DNA from: an uncultured bacterium
GTDB taxonomy: Bacteria; Verrucomicrobiota; Kiritimatiellia; RFP12; UBA1067
Direction of reading: 5' to 3'
NCBI GenBank assembly: GCA_902769585.1
Contig: CACXPT010000016.1
Span: forward strand, 1-42,057
DNA: 42,057 nucleotides
Every line of letters begins with the position of its first letter. Position 1 is the stretch's first letter. Of this stretch, positions 25,353 through 32,205 are shown one piece after another. The position numbers and the translations under genes are program-made. The notes below the pieces were generated by a model, which ran no database searches, was not told the origin of the DNA, and worked only from the letters and a program-made list of their open reading frames with translations.

Positions 25353-25565
25353 TTACGGAGCCGCGAAGGCGGATTTCTTGATGCGGCGGATTTCACCCGC
25401 GTCCAGTTTCGTGAACGCAAAGCACTTGGAGCCGAGGTCTTTCAGCGACGCGCCGATGAGACAGAGTTCCTTGTCGTCGATGATGAGAAAGCGGTCGTTG
25501 TTTAATGTTGCCAATATGGAAGTGCTGCCAATTCCAATGTTGCCAGTTTCCAATTGTCGTATCAT
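25353..25565 (-). pseudogene. C-terminal piece of the split rhuM-like gene
   Basis: Seventy codons starting with ATG at 25565. The first ~22 residues come from the palindromic element (METGNIGIG-like), followed by NDRFLIIDDKELCLIGASLK and DLGSKCFAFTKLDAGEIRRI, which is the usual C-terminal PLD-like end of RhuM-family proteins (SHDRFLIIDDxxYxIGASLKDLG). The expected His of HDRF is Asn here. Its ATGA overlaps the stop of the N-terminal piece, so it may still be translated by re-initiation. About 40 residues that normally join the two parts are missing. Confidence 0.75.
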
Positions 25566-25628
25566 GCGGCATCCTCAATTGGAAATTGGAACTGGCCACT
25601 GGCAACATTTTCACACTGGCAACATTCA
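25502..25628 (-). mobile_element. Palindromic element, copy 1 (inside rhuM-like gene)
   Basis: About 127 bp with long imperfect inverted arms: the outer ends AATGTTGCCA / TGGCAACATT and the inner ends CCAATTG / CAATTGG surround a short loop containing GCATGAT. Each arm repeats the motif TGTTGCCA two or three times. No protein-coding capacity of its own and no target-site duplication could be defined. Similar copies lie at 26548-26676 and, half only, at 27437-27493. Confidence 0.8.
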
Positions 25629-26260
25629 TCCACGCCTTCCCGTTTCTTCGCGAAAAGGTCAAGTACCTCCGGCGTCGCCCAGTTGTCGATGAGGATCAGC
25701 GACCGCTTCGCGCGCGAGACGAGCGAAAGCACCAGCGCCCGCGCGTCCCACAACTGGCCGTTGTAGAACACGCCCTGCAGCGGCGGAGTCTGCGTCTGCA
25801 CGAAGAAATCGACCTTCTCCTTCAGATCGGCTATGTCGCTGTCATGCTTGGCAAGACGGCGATCCATCTTGTCCTCGAGATGATTAAGCCGCGTGTTAAC
25901 TGCATATCCGCGTATTAGGTATTCTTTCAACACGCCAGTTGCCCATTGCCTAAAACGGGTACCTTGGACCGATTTAACGCGATAACCAACTGATATGACT
26001 ACATCAAGGTTGTAGAATGCGACCTGATAGGTCTTACCGTCGCTGGCAGTATATGCATTTTTTGCATAAACTGAATTCCTGTCCAGTTCGCCCTCTTTGA
26101 AAATGTTGCCGACGTGTCGTGCGATGACCGACTGATCCCTGCCAAAGAGCAACGCCATCTGCTCCTGCGTCAACCAAACGGTCTCATTCTCAAGACGCAC
26201 GTCCAGCCGGACGGTCTCGTTCGGCTGATAGACTACAATCTGGTTCTCGGCGGCATCCAT
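25562..26260 (-). pseudogene. N-terminal piece of the split rhuM-like gene
   Basis: A 232-codon frame. Residues ~10-140 match the RhuM domain (TVWLTQEQMALLFGRDQSVI, KEGELDRNSVYAKNAYTASD, FYNLDVVISVGYRVKSVQGT, RFRQWATGVLKEYLIRGY), followed by a coiled-coil-like stretch and the start of a PLD-like part (VFYNGQLWDARALV, RSLILIDNWATPEVLDLFAKKREGV). After REGV the frame enters the palindromic element and stops. RhuM-type genes are recurrent neighbours of type I restriction loci; their role is unclear. An extended -10 box lies at 26282-26290. The gene may be inactive, or may yield two coupled polypeptides. Confidence 0.8.
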
Positions 26261-26281
26261 AGTGATTTCTTGCGTGGAAAC

Positions 26282-26290
26282 AGTATAGCA
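26282..26290 (-). promoter_or_regulatory. Extended -10 box of the rhuM-like gene
   Basis: Minus strand reads TGC-TATACT, preceded by TTTA, 21 nt before the ATG at 26260. The leader has only a weak AAGAAA ribosome-binding site. Confidence 0.6.
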
Positions 26291-26362
26291 TAAATCAGCG
26301 ACTTTGGGGCATGGCTTTTCCGGGCTGAAGAACGGTCCATGAGATCAGTTTGTGATATACTC

Positions 26363-26528
26363 TCATCCGTTGACACGGCATTGTGTGAGGGCAGCGCCGA
26401 CCTGTCGGTAGTCCTTGAAGGCCGCAGCAATCGGGATGGCTTTCTCGACCTGTCCAGCAATGTCCGAGAGTCGTATCATCAACCAATGAACGTCCACGGC
26501 GTCGAACAGGCTTAGGATGCCGTGGATT
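26363..26528 (-). pseudogene. Gene remnant of unknown family
   Basis: An open frame of ~54 codons with no good start, ending at TGA 26363-26365. It reads as ordinary helical protein (GILSLFDAVDVHWLMIRLSD, then IAGQVEKAIPIAAAFKDYRQ), which looks like the C-terminal tail of a lost gene. It begins about 20 bp beyond the element copy at 26548-26676. I do not recognise the family. Confidence 0.35.
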
Positions 26529-26547
26529 TAAGTTGTGCAAGGGGGCT

Positions 26548-26676
26548 AATGTTGCCAATGTGGAATTGTTGCCAATACCAATGTTGCCAATTGCCATTGT
26601 AGTCTCCATCATGCCGCCTCACCTATTGGAAATGGGAATTGGACACTGGCAACACTCACACACTGGCAACATTCAC
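26548..26676 (-). mobile_element. Palindromic element, copy 2
   Basis: About 129 bp with the same arms as copy 1 (AATGTTGCCA outer, TGTTGCCA repeated) and a loop containing GGCATGATGG. It begins exactly at the stop codon of the hypothetical gene 26673-27020. Read in the frame used in copy 1, the first arm still encodes a similar peptide (ECCQC...VASVQFPFPIGEAA) ending in the same TGA. Confidence 0.8.
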
Positions 26677-27020
26677 CCGACGGCCTTGAGGCGTTCCACG
26701 AGCAGGGCGGCGAGGTTGCGCACGTTCGCCATCTCGCCCTGCCGCCGTTCGCTCGCGAACCGGCGGATCTCCTCCAGGCACCGCAGCGGGTCGCGACCCG
26801 CCATCACGGACGAGAACACCCGCGCGTTGTCCCTGTCCGTCACCCCTGCCGCCGCCATCGCCTCCTGCACCGGCGAGAGCGCGCGGGGCGGAGGAGGAGA
26901 ATCCTCCACATCCCCTAACAGCTCCTTGAACAACACCGCCCCTTCCCGGCGCTTCACCCCAAGATCAAATCTGCCCGGTCCGGTCTTCTCCCGCCCCTCG
27001 GGGCGGGTTATGTTGATCAC
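26673..27020 (-). CDS. Hypothetical protein, possibly truncated
   Basis: A 115-codon frame from GTG 27020; the frame stays open for ~100 nt upstream without an ATG, so the true start is uncertain. The C-terminal half (QEAMAAAGVTDRDNARVFSS, then RDPLRCLEEIRRFASERRQG) looks helical and protein-like, ending NLAALLVERLKAVG. The stop TGA coincides with the end of a palindromic element. No family recognised. It may be the C-terminal part of a mobile-element or replication-associated gene whose 5' part is degraded. Confidence 0.4.
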   Translation of the reverse strand: MINITRPEGREKTGPGRFDLGVKRREGAVLFKELLGDVEDSPPPPRALSPVQEAMAAAGVTDRDNARVFSSVMAGRDPLRCLEEIRRFASERRQGEMANVRNLAALLVERLKAVG

Positions 27021-27051
27021 CGGATGTTCTTTGTCTGTTATATGTATGTTG

Positions 27052-27092
27052 GGGTCTCTCTGTGAGACCCTGCATGGTCTCTCTGCGAGACC
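27052..27092 (+). repeat. Two tandem GGTCTC hairpins
   Basis: GGGTCTC-TCTGT-GAGACCC (27052-27070) and GGTCTC-TCTGC-GAGACC (27076-27092) are perfect hairpins with near-identical loops and a 23-bp period. Confidence 0.75.
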
Positions 27093-27201
27093 CTGGTTTC
27101 CTCCTCGCGGGCGTCCTCCTTGAAGTTATCAACAGCCTTGCCTTTAGACTTATCTACAGGCGGCAGAGGCGTATTGAGATTGGAAACAACCGGAACAACT
27201 A

Positions 27202-27364
27202 GGGAAAACAACTTGGAAGAAGTGCGCGGGCTAACTCGCCAGCGCGTCTTATCCATCTGTTTTCACAGGAATTTCCCAATAATTATATCGCTTTGGATTG
27301 GACGATGGGCACGGGCGAGTTAGCCCGTGCGCCCAAGGCAAGTTGTTTCAAACAAGTTGTTTCC
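27202..27364. repeat. Inverted pair of a palindromic repeat unit
   Basis: Segment 27202-27246 and the reverse complement of 27307-27364 share AACAACTTG and a core GGGCTAACTCGCC. In the right copy the core is a hairpin GCACGGGC-GAGTTA-GCCCGTGC. The pair flanks ~60 AT-rich bp. Confidence 0.6.
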
Positions 27365-27488
27365 ATTCTACAAAAGATGCTGACGCGCCGATGAGGTAGA
27401 GCTCCTTGTCGTCGATGATGAGGAGGCGGTCGTTGTTTAATGTTGCCAATATGGAAGTGTTGCCAATGCCAATGTTGCCAATTGCCAT
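27348..27488 (-). pseudogene. Second rhuM-like C-terminal fragment
   Basis: A 46-codon frame beginning in half an element (MAIGNIGIGNTSILATLNND) and continuing RLLIIDDKELYLIGAS before diverging into unrelated sequence and a stop. It has the same element-to-gene junction (LNNDR) as the fragment at 25353-25565, but with several nucleotide differences, so it is an older or independent copy rather than a recent duplicate. Confidence 0.7.
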
Positions 27489-27493
27489 TGTAG
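27437..27493 (-). mobile_element. Palindromic element, half copy
   Basis: Only the arm next to the rhuM-like fragment is present (ATTGGCAACATTGG, TTCCATATTGGCAACATT). The other arm is missing; the similarity ends at CTACAATGGCAATTGG, about 25 bp from the stop of the NCS2 permease gene. Confidence 0.7.
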
Positions 27494-27517
27494 GAGACGA
27501 ACAGGCGCAAGACGCTG

Positions 27518-29200
27518 TCACATCAGCGCGTACTTGGCGATGAACACCACCGTGAGTATGTACATGACCCAGTGGATCTTCTTGAAATTGCGGGCAAGAG
27601 TGTTGATGACCGTATACGAAATGACGCCGAACATGATGCCGTCCGAAACGGAGTATGTGAACGGCATGGCCACGATGGCGAGAAACGCCGGCACGGCATC
27701 GCCCGCGTCACGCCAATCGATGTCGGCGCACGAGGAAAGCATCATGTAGCCCACCACGATGAGGGCCGGAGCGGTGGCGAAGCCGGGGATGGCGAGGAAC
27801 ACAGGCGCAAAGACGATCGCAATCGCGAAGAAGGCCGCAGAAGTGACGGCGGTCAGGCCCGTCTTGCCGCCCGCCATCACGCCAGAGGCGGATTCCACGT
27901 AGGTTGTGGTGGTGGACGTGCCGAGGACGGCGCCGGTGGCCGTGGCGATAGCATCGGCGCATAGTGCGCCCGAGATGCGCGGCAGCTTTCCCTCCTTGTC
28001 GAGAAAGCCGCCCTTCATTGAGACGCCGATCAGCGTGCCGAGGGTGTCGAAGAGGTCCACAAAGAAGAACGCGAACATCACCACGAAGAAGTCGAGCGAC
28101 GTGACGAGCGTCCATCCAGAGCGCATCGTCTCGCCCGTACCGTGCGACCAGCTCGCAGGATTGAAGAGTGCGCCGATGGTATGCCCGAACTCGCCGAAAT
28201 TCTGGGCAATCCCAGGGAACGAGAAATCTGGATAGAGGGAAAAGAACTTGGCGGCAGGATCCGGTACATAGATGCCGCACGCCTGCGCGACAATGCCGAG
28301 CCCCCACGTGAAGATAATGCCCATCAAGATCGCGCTTTTCCATCCCTTGACGAGCAGAAAGCCTGTAAGGATCGTGCCAGCGAGCGCCAGCAGCGCGCAG
28401 ATGCCGTGGGTGTGGAACGAGACTTCCTTGAAGCTGACCATCGCGACAAGCGTCGCCGGGTTGTCCACGACAATCCCCGCCGTCTTCATCGCGATCAGGC
28501 AGATGAAAAGTCCTATTCCCGCCGAGACCGCCTTCTTGAGCGAAATCGGAATCGCGTTGAATATGCCCTCGCGCACCGGCGTAAGCGACAGCGCAAGAAA
28601 GATCAGCCCCTCCACAAATACCGCCAGAAGCGCAAACTGCCAGCTATACCCCATGCCCAGCACCACGCTGTACGTGAGGAATGCGTTGAGGCCCATCCCC
28701 GGCGCGAGCACGAACGGGTAGTTCGACATGAACGCCATCAGGAGCGTGCCTATCACAGCCGCCACCGCAGTCGCCATGAACACGCCGCCGCGCGGAATTC
28801 CCGCATCCGAGAGAATATTCGGGTTCACGGCCAGGATGTACGCCATCGTCATGAACGTGGTAATGCCCGCCACGATCTCCGTCCGGACCGTCGTGCGGTT
28901 GCGGTTCAGCTTGAAGAGACGCCCCAGGAACCCTTTGTCGGGTTCGACCGGGGACGTCTCTCTCGCGAGCCATTTCAGGTGGGCACCGATGCGAATCGAC
29001 TCGTCGGGCGTAATGACACCGTCCGCGCGCACATCCTCGAGGGCGCGGACGAAATCCGCCATGTCGGGATTCGTCGCCGCCAGTGGCTTGGCGAAGCCGA
29101 GCAACAGTTCGGTTTCGGCCTTGTCGACCTTGCCATCCTCGAGGATGCTCTTTTCGAGCCTCCGAATGGCTTGCAGCACGGATTCGTTATCGGTATTCAT
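27518..29200 (-). CDS. NCS2 purine permease with N-terminal TerB-like domain
   Basis: A 560-residue inner-membrane protein. Residues ~105-560 form an NCS2 (AzgA/PbuG-type) guanine/hypoxanthine/adenine permease with 12-14 membrane segments and signatures GITTFMTMAYILAVNPNIL, APGMGLNAFLTYSVV, FFFVDLFDTLGTLIGVS and GTSTTTTYVESASGV. The first ~95 residues are an unusual soluble acidic extension with two similar helical units (LEDGKVDKAETELLLGFAKP and VRADGVITPDESIRI), resembling TerB-like or EF-hand-like helices; a calcium or regulatory role is speculation. It starts 31 nt after the GH20-like gene with AGGTGG upstream, so it is the last gene of the glnN operon. Confidence 0.92.
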   Translation of the reverse strand: MNTDNESVLQAIRRLEKSILEDGKVDKAETELLLGFAKPLAATNPDMADFVRALEDVRADGVITPDESIRIGAHLKWLARETSPVEPDKGFLGRLFKLNRNRTTVRTEIVAGITTFMTMAYILAVNPNILSDAGIPRGGVFMATAVAAVIGTLLMAFMSNYPFVLAPGMGLNAFLTYSVVLGMGYSWQFALLAVFVEGLIFLALSLTPVREGIFNAIPISLKKAVSAGIGLFICLIAMKTAGIVVDNPATLVAMVSFKEVSFHTHGICALLALAGTILTGFLLVKGWKSAILMGIIFTWGLGIVAQACGIYVPDPAAKFFSLYPDFSFPGIAQNFGEFGHTIGALFNPASWSHGTGETMRSGWTLVTSLDFFVVMFAFFFVDLFDTLGTLIGVSMKGGFLDKEGKLPRISGALCADAIATATGAVLGTSTTTTYVESASGVMAGGKTGLTAVTSAAFFAIAIVFAPVFLAIPGFATAPALIVVGYMMLSSCADIDWRDAGDAVPAFLAIVAMPFTYSVSDGIMFGVISYTVINTLARNFKKIHWVMYILTVVFIAKYALM

Positions 29201-29231
29201 GGCATTGGCCCACCACCTGCAGGATTACGAC

Positions 29232-30278
29232 CTAGCCCCGCGCCTTGATGGCGGCGGCCATCTGCGCGATCGCCTCCATCGACTTGGCCTCGTGGATGGC
29301 GAACGTGCGCGTCCAGGGAGCCATCATGAAGCCCTTGATGCGATCCTTGGAGCAGTGCTCGTCGCAGTACTTGATCGTGTCGGCGAAGTTCGTGTCGCAC
29401 GACCAGTTTGATCCGGTCGGCACCTGGTCGAAGCCTGCCTTGTCGAGATCCTCGTACGTCTGCACGTGCGGACGGCTCCCCTCGCTCATCTTCGAGACGT
29501 CGAACTGCGCGCCGTAGTACCAGTTCGACTGAAGCACGCTCTTCGGCATGCGCTTCATGAACTCGTCCTTGTGGTGCCAGCAGTAGTCGCTCCAGATCCA
29601 TGGACGGCATCCTGTCTTCTCCGTCACCTTCGCGAACCAGAGGAAGTCGTGCCACCACAGCTCGCCCTGGCGGCAGACAGCGAAGAGGTGCGACCTCTGG
29701 TGGTTCGCCGTCTCCTCGTCGTACCCGAGGTGGAAGAAGCGCGGATGGTCGAATATCTCCGCCGCGTCCTTGATAAGGTCCTCGCAAACCTGGTAGTACT
29801 TCTTCGTGGACACCATTCGGTGATATTCCTTGAGCCACGTGTCGTGGCAGGCGGAGAAGTTCATCTTCGGAATGACCTCAAAGCCCATGCCGCGCAGGCG
29901 GGCCAGCTCCTTGCGAAGCCTGTCCACGCTCCAGCTGCCCTTCACAGCCAGTTCCGGATGGCTTGGATATTCGACGATCTCGGCGAGGTCGATGATGACC
30001 TGGTTGCAGCCGGCCTTCGCCAGCGCAGCCGAGATGCGGCCCCACGACGGCTCGTCGAAGCGCACATGGTTCGCGCAACAGCGCGTGAGCCACTTCTCGT
30101 CCATGTTCGGATCCTGCGTCTCCAGCGGCACGTCCTTCCACGAGTTGACTCCGAAGTGCGCGAGGTACGACCACAGGAACTTCGGCTCGGGCTGCTTGAC
30201 CTTCGCCGCCGCAGGCAAGCTGCCGAGAGCCAACGCGCTCGCTGCCGCCGAAATGAATTCACGTCTCTGCATTTTCAT
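29232..30278 (-). CDS. Tat-exported TIM-barrel protein, GH20-like
   Basis: A 348-residue protein with a twin-arginine signal (QRREFISAAASALALGSLPA), so it is exported folded. The rest looks like a (beta/alpha)8 glycosidase of the GH20 hexosaminidase type: EVIPKMNFSACHDTW at strand 3 and FFHLGYDEETANHQ, which parallels the HxGgDE catalytic block of GH20. Tryptophan-rich segments (WIWSDYCWHH, SNWYYGAQFD) fit a sugar-binding cleft. Substrate is unknown and the family assignment is by motif resemblance. The start has AAAGGAG 6-8 nt upstream. It follows the esterase gene by 25 nt in the same operon. Confidence 0.75.
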   Translation of the reverse strand: MKMQRREFISAAASALALGSLPAAAKVKQPEPKFLWSYLAHFGVNSWKDVPLETQDPNMDEKWLTRCCANHVRFDEPSWGRISAALAKAGCNQVIIDLAEIVEYPSHPELAVKGSWSVDRLRKELARLRGMGFEVIPKMNFSACHDTWLKEYHRMVSTKKYYQVCEDLIKDAAEIFDHPRFFHLGYDEETANHQRSHLFAVCRQGELWWHDFLWFAKVTEKTGCRPWIWSDYCWHHKDEFMKRMPKSVLQSNWYYGAQFDVSKMSEGSRPHVQTYEDLDKAGFDQVPTGSNWSCDTNFADTIKYCDEHCSKDRIKGFMMAPWTRTFAIHEAKSMEAIAQMAAAIKARG

Positions 30279-30303
30279 GATGTTTCTCCTTTGCTTTAGC
30301 TTT

Positions 30304-32195
30304 TCATTTCAAAAGGTCCGTCCAGTCGTAGTGGAGGAGCGCGCCGTTGACGGCATTCGCGTAGGGATACGCGATGCTCTGCTCCACCACCTCCGTCCAG
30401 CTTTCGGGCGGATTCACGGTCTCCACGCCCGCGATCGTCCCAGGTGCGGCGGCGAACGCGTGCGCCGCCGGAATCGCCATCCGTCCGCACGCCACCACGC
30501 GCGGCGCAGCCCCGAACTCCGCCTTGAGCATGTAGTACATGACCGCAATCTCCTCGTCATCGTTCTTCGCGCCGTAGAACTTGTGCTTGACCGAGCCGAT
30601 CTCGCCCGAGCCGATGAGGTCGGCCACCACCACAGGCGTGCCGTCCGCGAGCAGCGCCTCCGCGCGTTCGCGCAGCGCACCGCGCCCTGCGTCGCCCACC
30701 AGCAGTACGGGCGCCTTTGTAGCACCCTTCGGCGCAAGCGTCACGGCCGGCACCAGCAGGCCGCCCTCAAACTGGAACGCGGTCTTCGCGACAGTCAGGT
30801 TGCCAGCCTCTGCCCGCGAGATCTCAACTGCCGTCGCCGTCACTTCTTCAGTCATGCGGATTCCGGCCACGCGACGGACGGTCTCGGCTTGCGGTCGCGC
30901 AGGAGCGCGACCCTCCCGCACCACCTTAAGGTCGTCCTTCAGGAGGTCGTAAATGCTGCGGAATCCCGGCAGCTCCGATATTTTTCCGTTCGGCGTCACG
31001 TTGTAGTCTGGTTTGTCGAGCCCGTGATCGACCTTGGCGAGCTCGAAGCCAACGTCGAGCCGGCGGCAAGCGTCAACGTCGATCGGCAGCGCCGAGGTGT
31101 CGTCCATCAGCCAGCGGCGCATCCACTGGACGGACGACGCGCGCGTGGACTCCTTCCAGCCGTGCGGCCCCGGCACGTCCGTCATGCCGTAACGGTCGGT
31201 CCCGAGGCCGAGGTTCGCCACCGTCTCCGCCACCGTGCGGTATGTCTGGCGCGACCCCATGAAGGGAAATAACAGTGCATCAGCACGGGTTGTCCCTGCA
31301 TCAGCACGAACGAGGCGTGATTGAGCCCGAAGGCGAGCTGTCCGAATATGCACTGCTCGGCGTCCTGCGGACCGTTGTGGTCGACCACCTCGCGGATGGA
31401 CGAGAGGTAGCAAGACGGCGCGGCAGCCACCACGCGCGGCTCGACGGCCATGATGAGCGACGTCATCGTGCCGCCGCCAGAGTTGCCCATGTAGCCGATG
31501 CGGTCGGGCTTTACGTCTGGGCGCGACTGCAGGTAGTCGATCGCGCGCAGGCCGTCCCATATGCGCATCTGCGCCGTCGAGCGGCCAAGGAGGAGCGCGT
31601 TTACGCCAAACCGGTTGTGGCCGTGCACGTTGGCGGTGTCCGGCACCTGCATGCGCTCTCCCTGCGAGATCGGGTCGTAGATGAAGGCGACCATGCCCTG
31701 CTTCACGCCCTGCACGCACCCGCGCTGATATCCGTCAGACCCCTTCCCGTTGCCGCTGTGACCGCAGGTGAGGAGAAATGCCGGGTATGGAGGCTTGAAC
31801 TCCGGCGAGTCGGGGATGTAGAGAAGGCCCGTCACGTACACGCCGGGCAGGCTCTCGAAGAGTATCTTCTCGATGCGGTAGCCGTCGCGCGGAACCGTCG
31901 CGACGACCTTGGCGTTGAGCGGCGTCCTCGCCGGGAATCCGCCCACGGCCTCGACCATCTTTGCGCACATCTTGGCGCGGTAGGCGTCGTACTCCGCGCG
32001 CGTCTTCAGCTTGCGCCAGGCATCGTCCGCCGCCGCGTCGGCAGCCTCGAGCTCGTTGAAGACAGTCACGTACGATAACATTCCCGAGCCGCCAGGCAGC
32101 ATCGGCTTCTCCAGCGCAGTCCGCGCGAGGGCGGGCATCTCCGCCGACGACGCAAGCGCCGCCAGGCCAACAGCAACAGCAACTATCTTCTTCAT
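30304..32195 (-). pseudogene. Alpha/beta-hydrolase (carbohydrate esterase-like), frameshifted
   Basis: A secreted ~630-residue hydrolase split between two frames. The first part starts at 32195 (GGAGGAAAA upstream, 10 nt after the glnN stop), has a signal peptide (MKKIVAVAVGLAALASSA), and carries the nucleophile motif GYMGNSGGG (Ser ~239). It reads correctly to LMHCYFP near 31266. The second part continues in the -1 frame as FPFMGSRQTYRTVAETVANL and runs to 30304. Adding one T in the ATTTCCC run would restore HCYFPFMGSRQTYRT. The site TTTCCCT (31263-31269) also fits the X XXY YYZ slippery form. A hairpin repeat is read in frame as VREGRAPARPQ at ~30892. The architecture resembles acetyl-xylan-esterase-type proteins. 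Confidence 0.75.
30892..30917 (-). repeat. REP-like hairpin repeat in the esterase gene
   Basis: On the minus strand it matches the copy after thrC: GGGAGG then GGTCGCG-CTCCTG-CGCGACC. It encodes EGRAPARP in the second part of the hydrolase. Confidence 0.8.
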
Positions 32196-32205
32196 TTTTC
32201 CTCCA

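Larger units (their letters stand above)
27021..27517. other. Repeat-rich stretch with no convincing intact gene
   Basis: It holds two GGTCTC hairpins (27052-27092), an inverted pair of a palindromic unit (27202-27364), a rhuM-like fragment (27348-27488), and half of the 127-bp element (27437-27493). A 72-codon minus-strand frame (27038-27256) crosses the hairpins and looks low-complexity rather than a real gene. Base composition is more AT-rich than the flanking genes, fitting an acquired or decaying region. Confidence 0.6.

Noticed and set aside
25123..25353. 76-codon minus-strand frame upstream of hsdM
   Set aside because: Much of it is translation of the twin-hairpin repeat, with no ribosome-binding site or recognisable domain.
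30304..31719. Second frame of the esterase as an independent 471-codon gene
   Set aside because: Its first ~150 codons are an Arg-rich shadow of the real first frame; only the part after the frameshift near 31266 is genuine.
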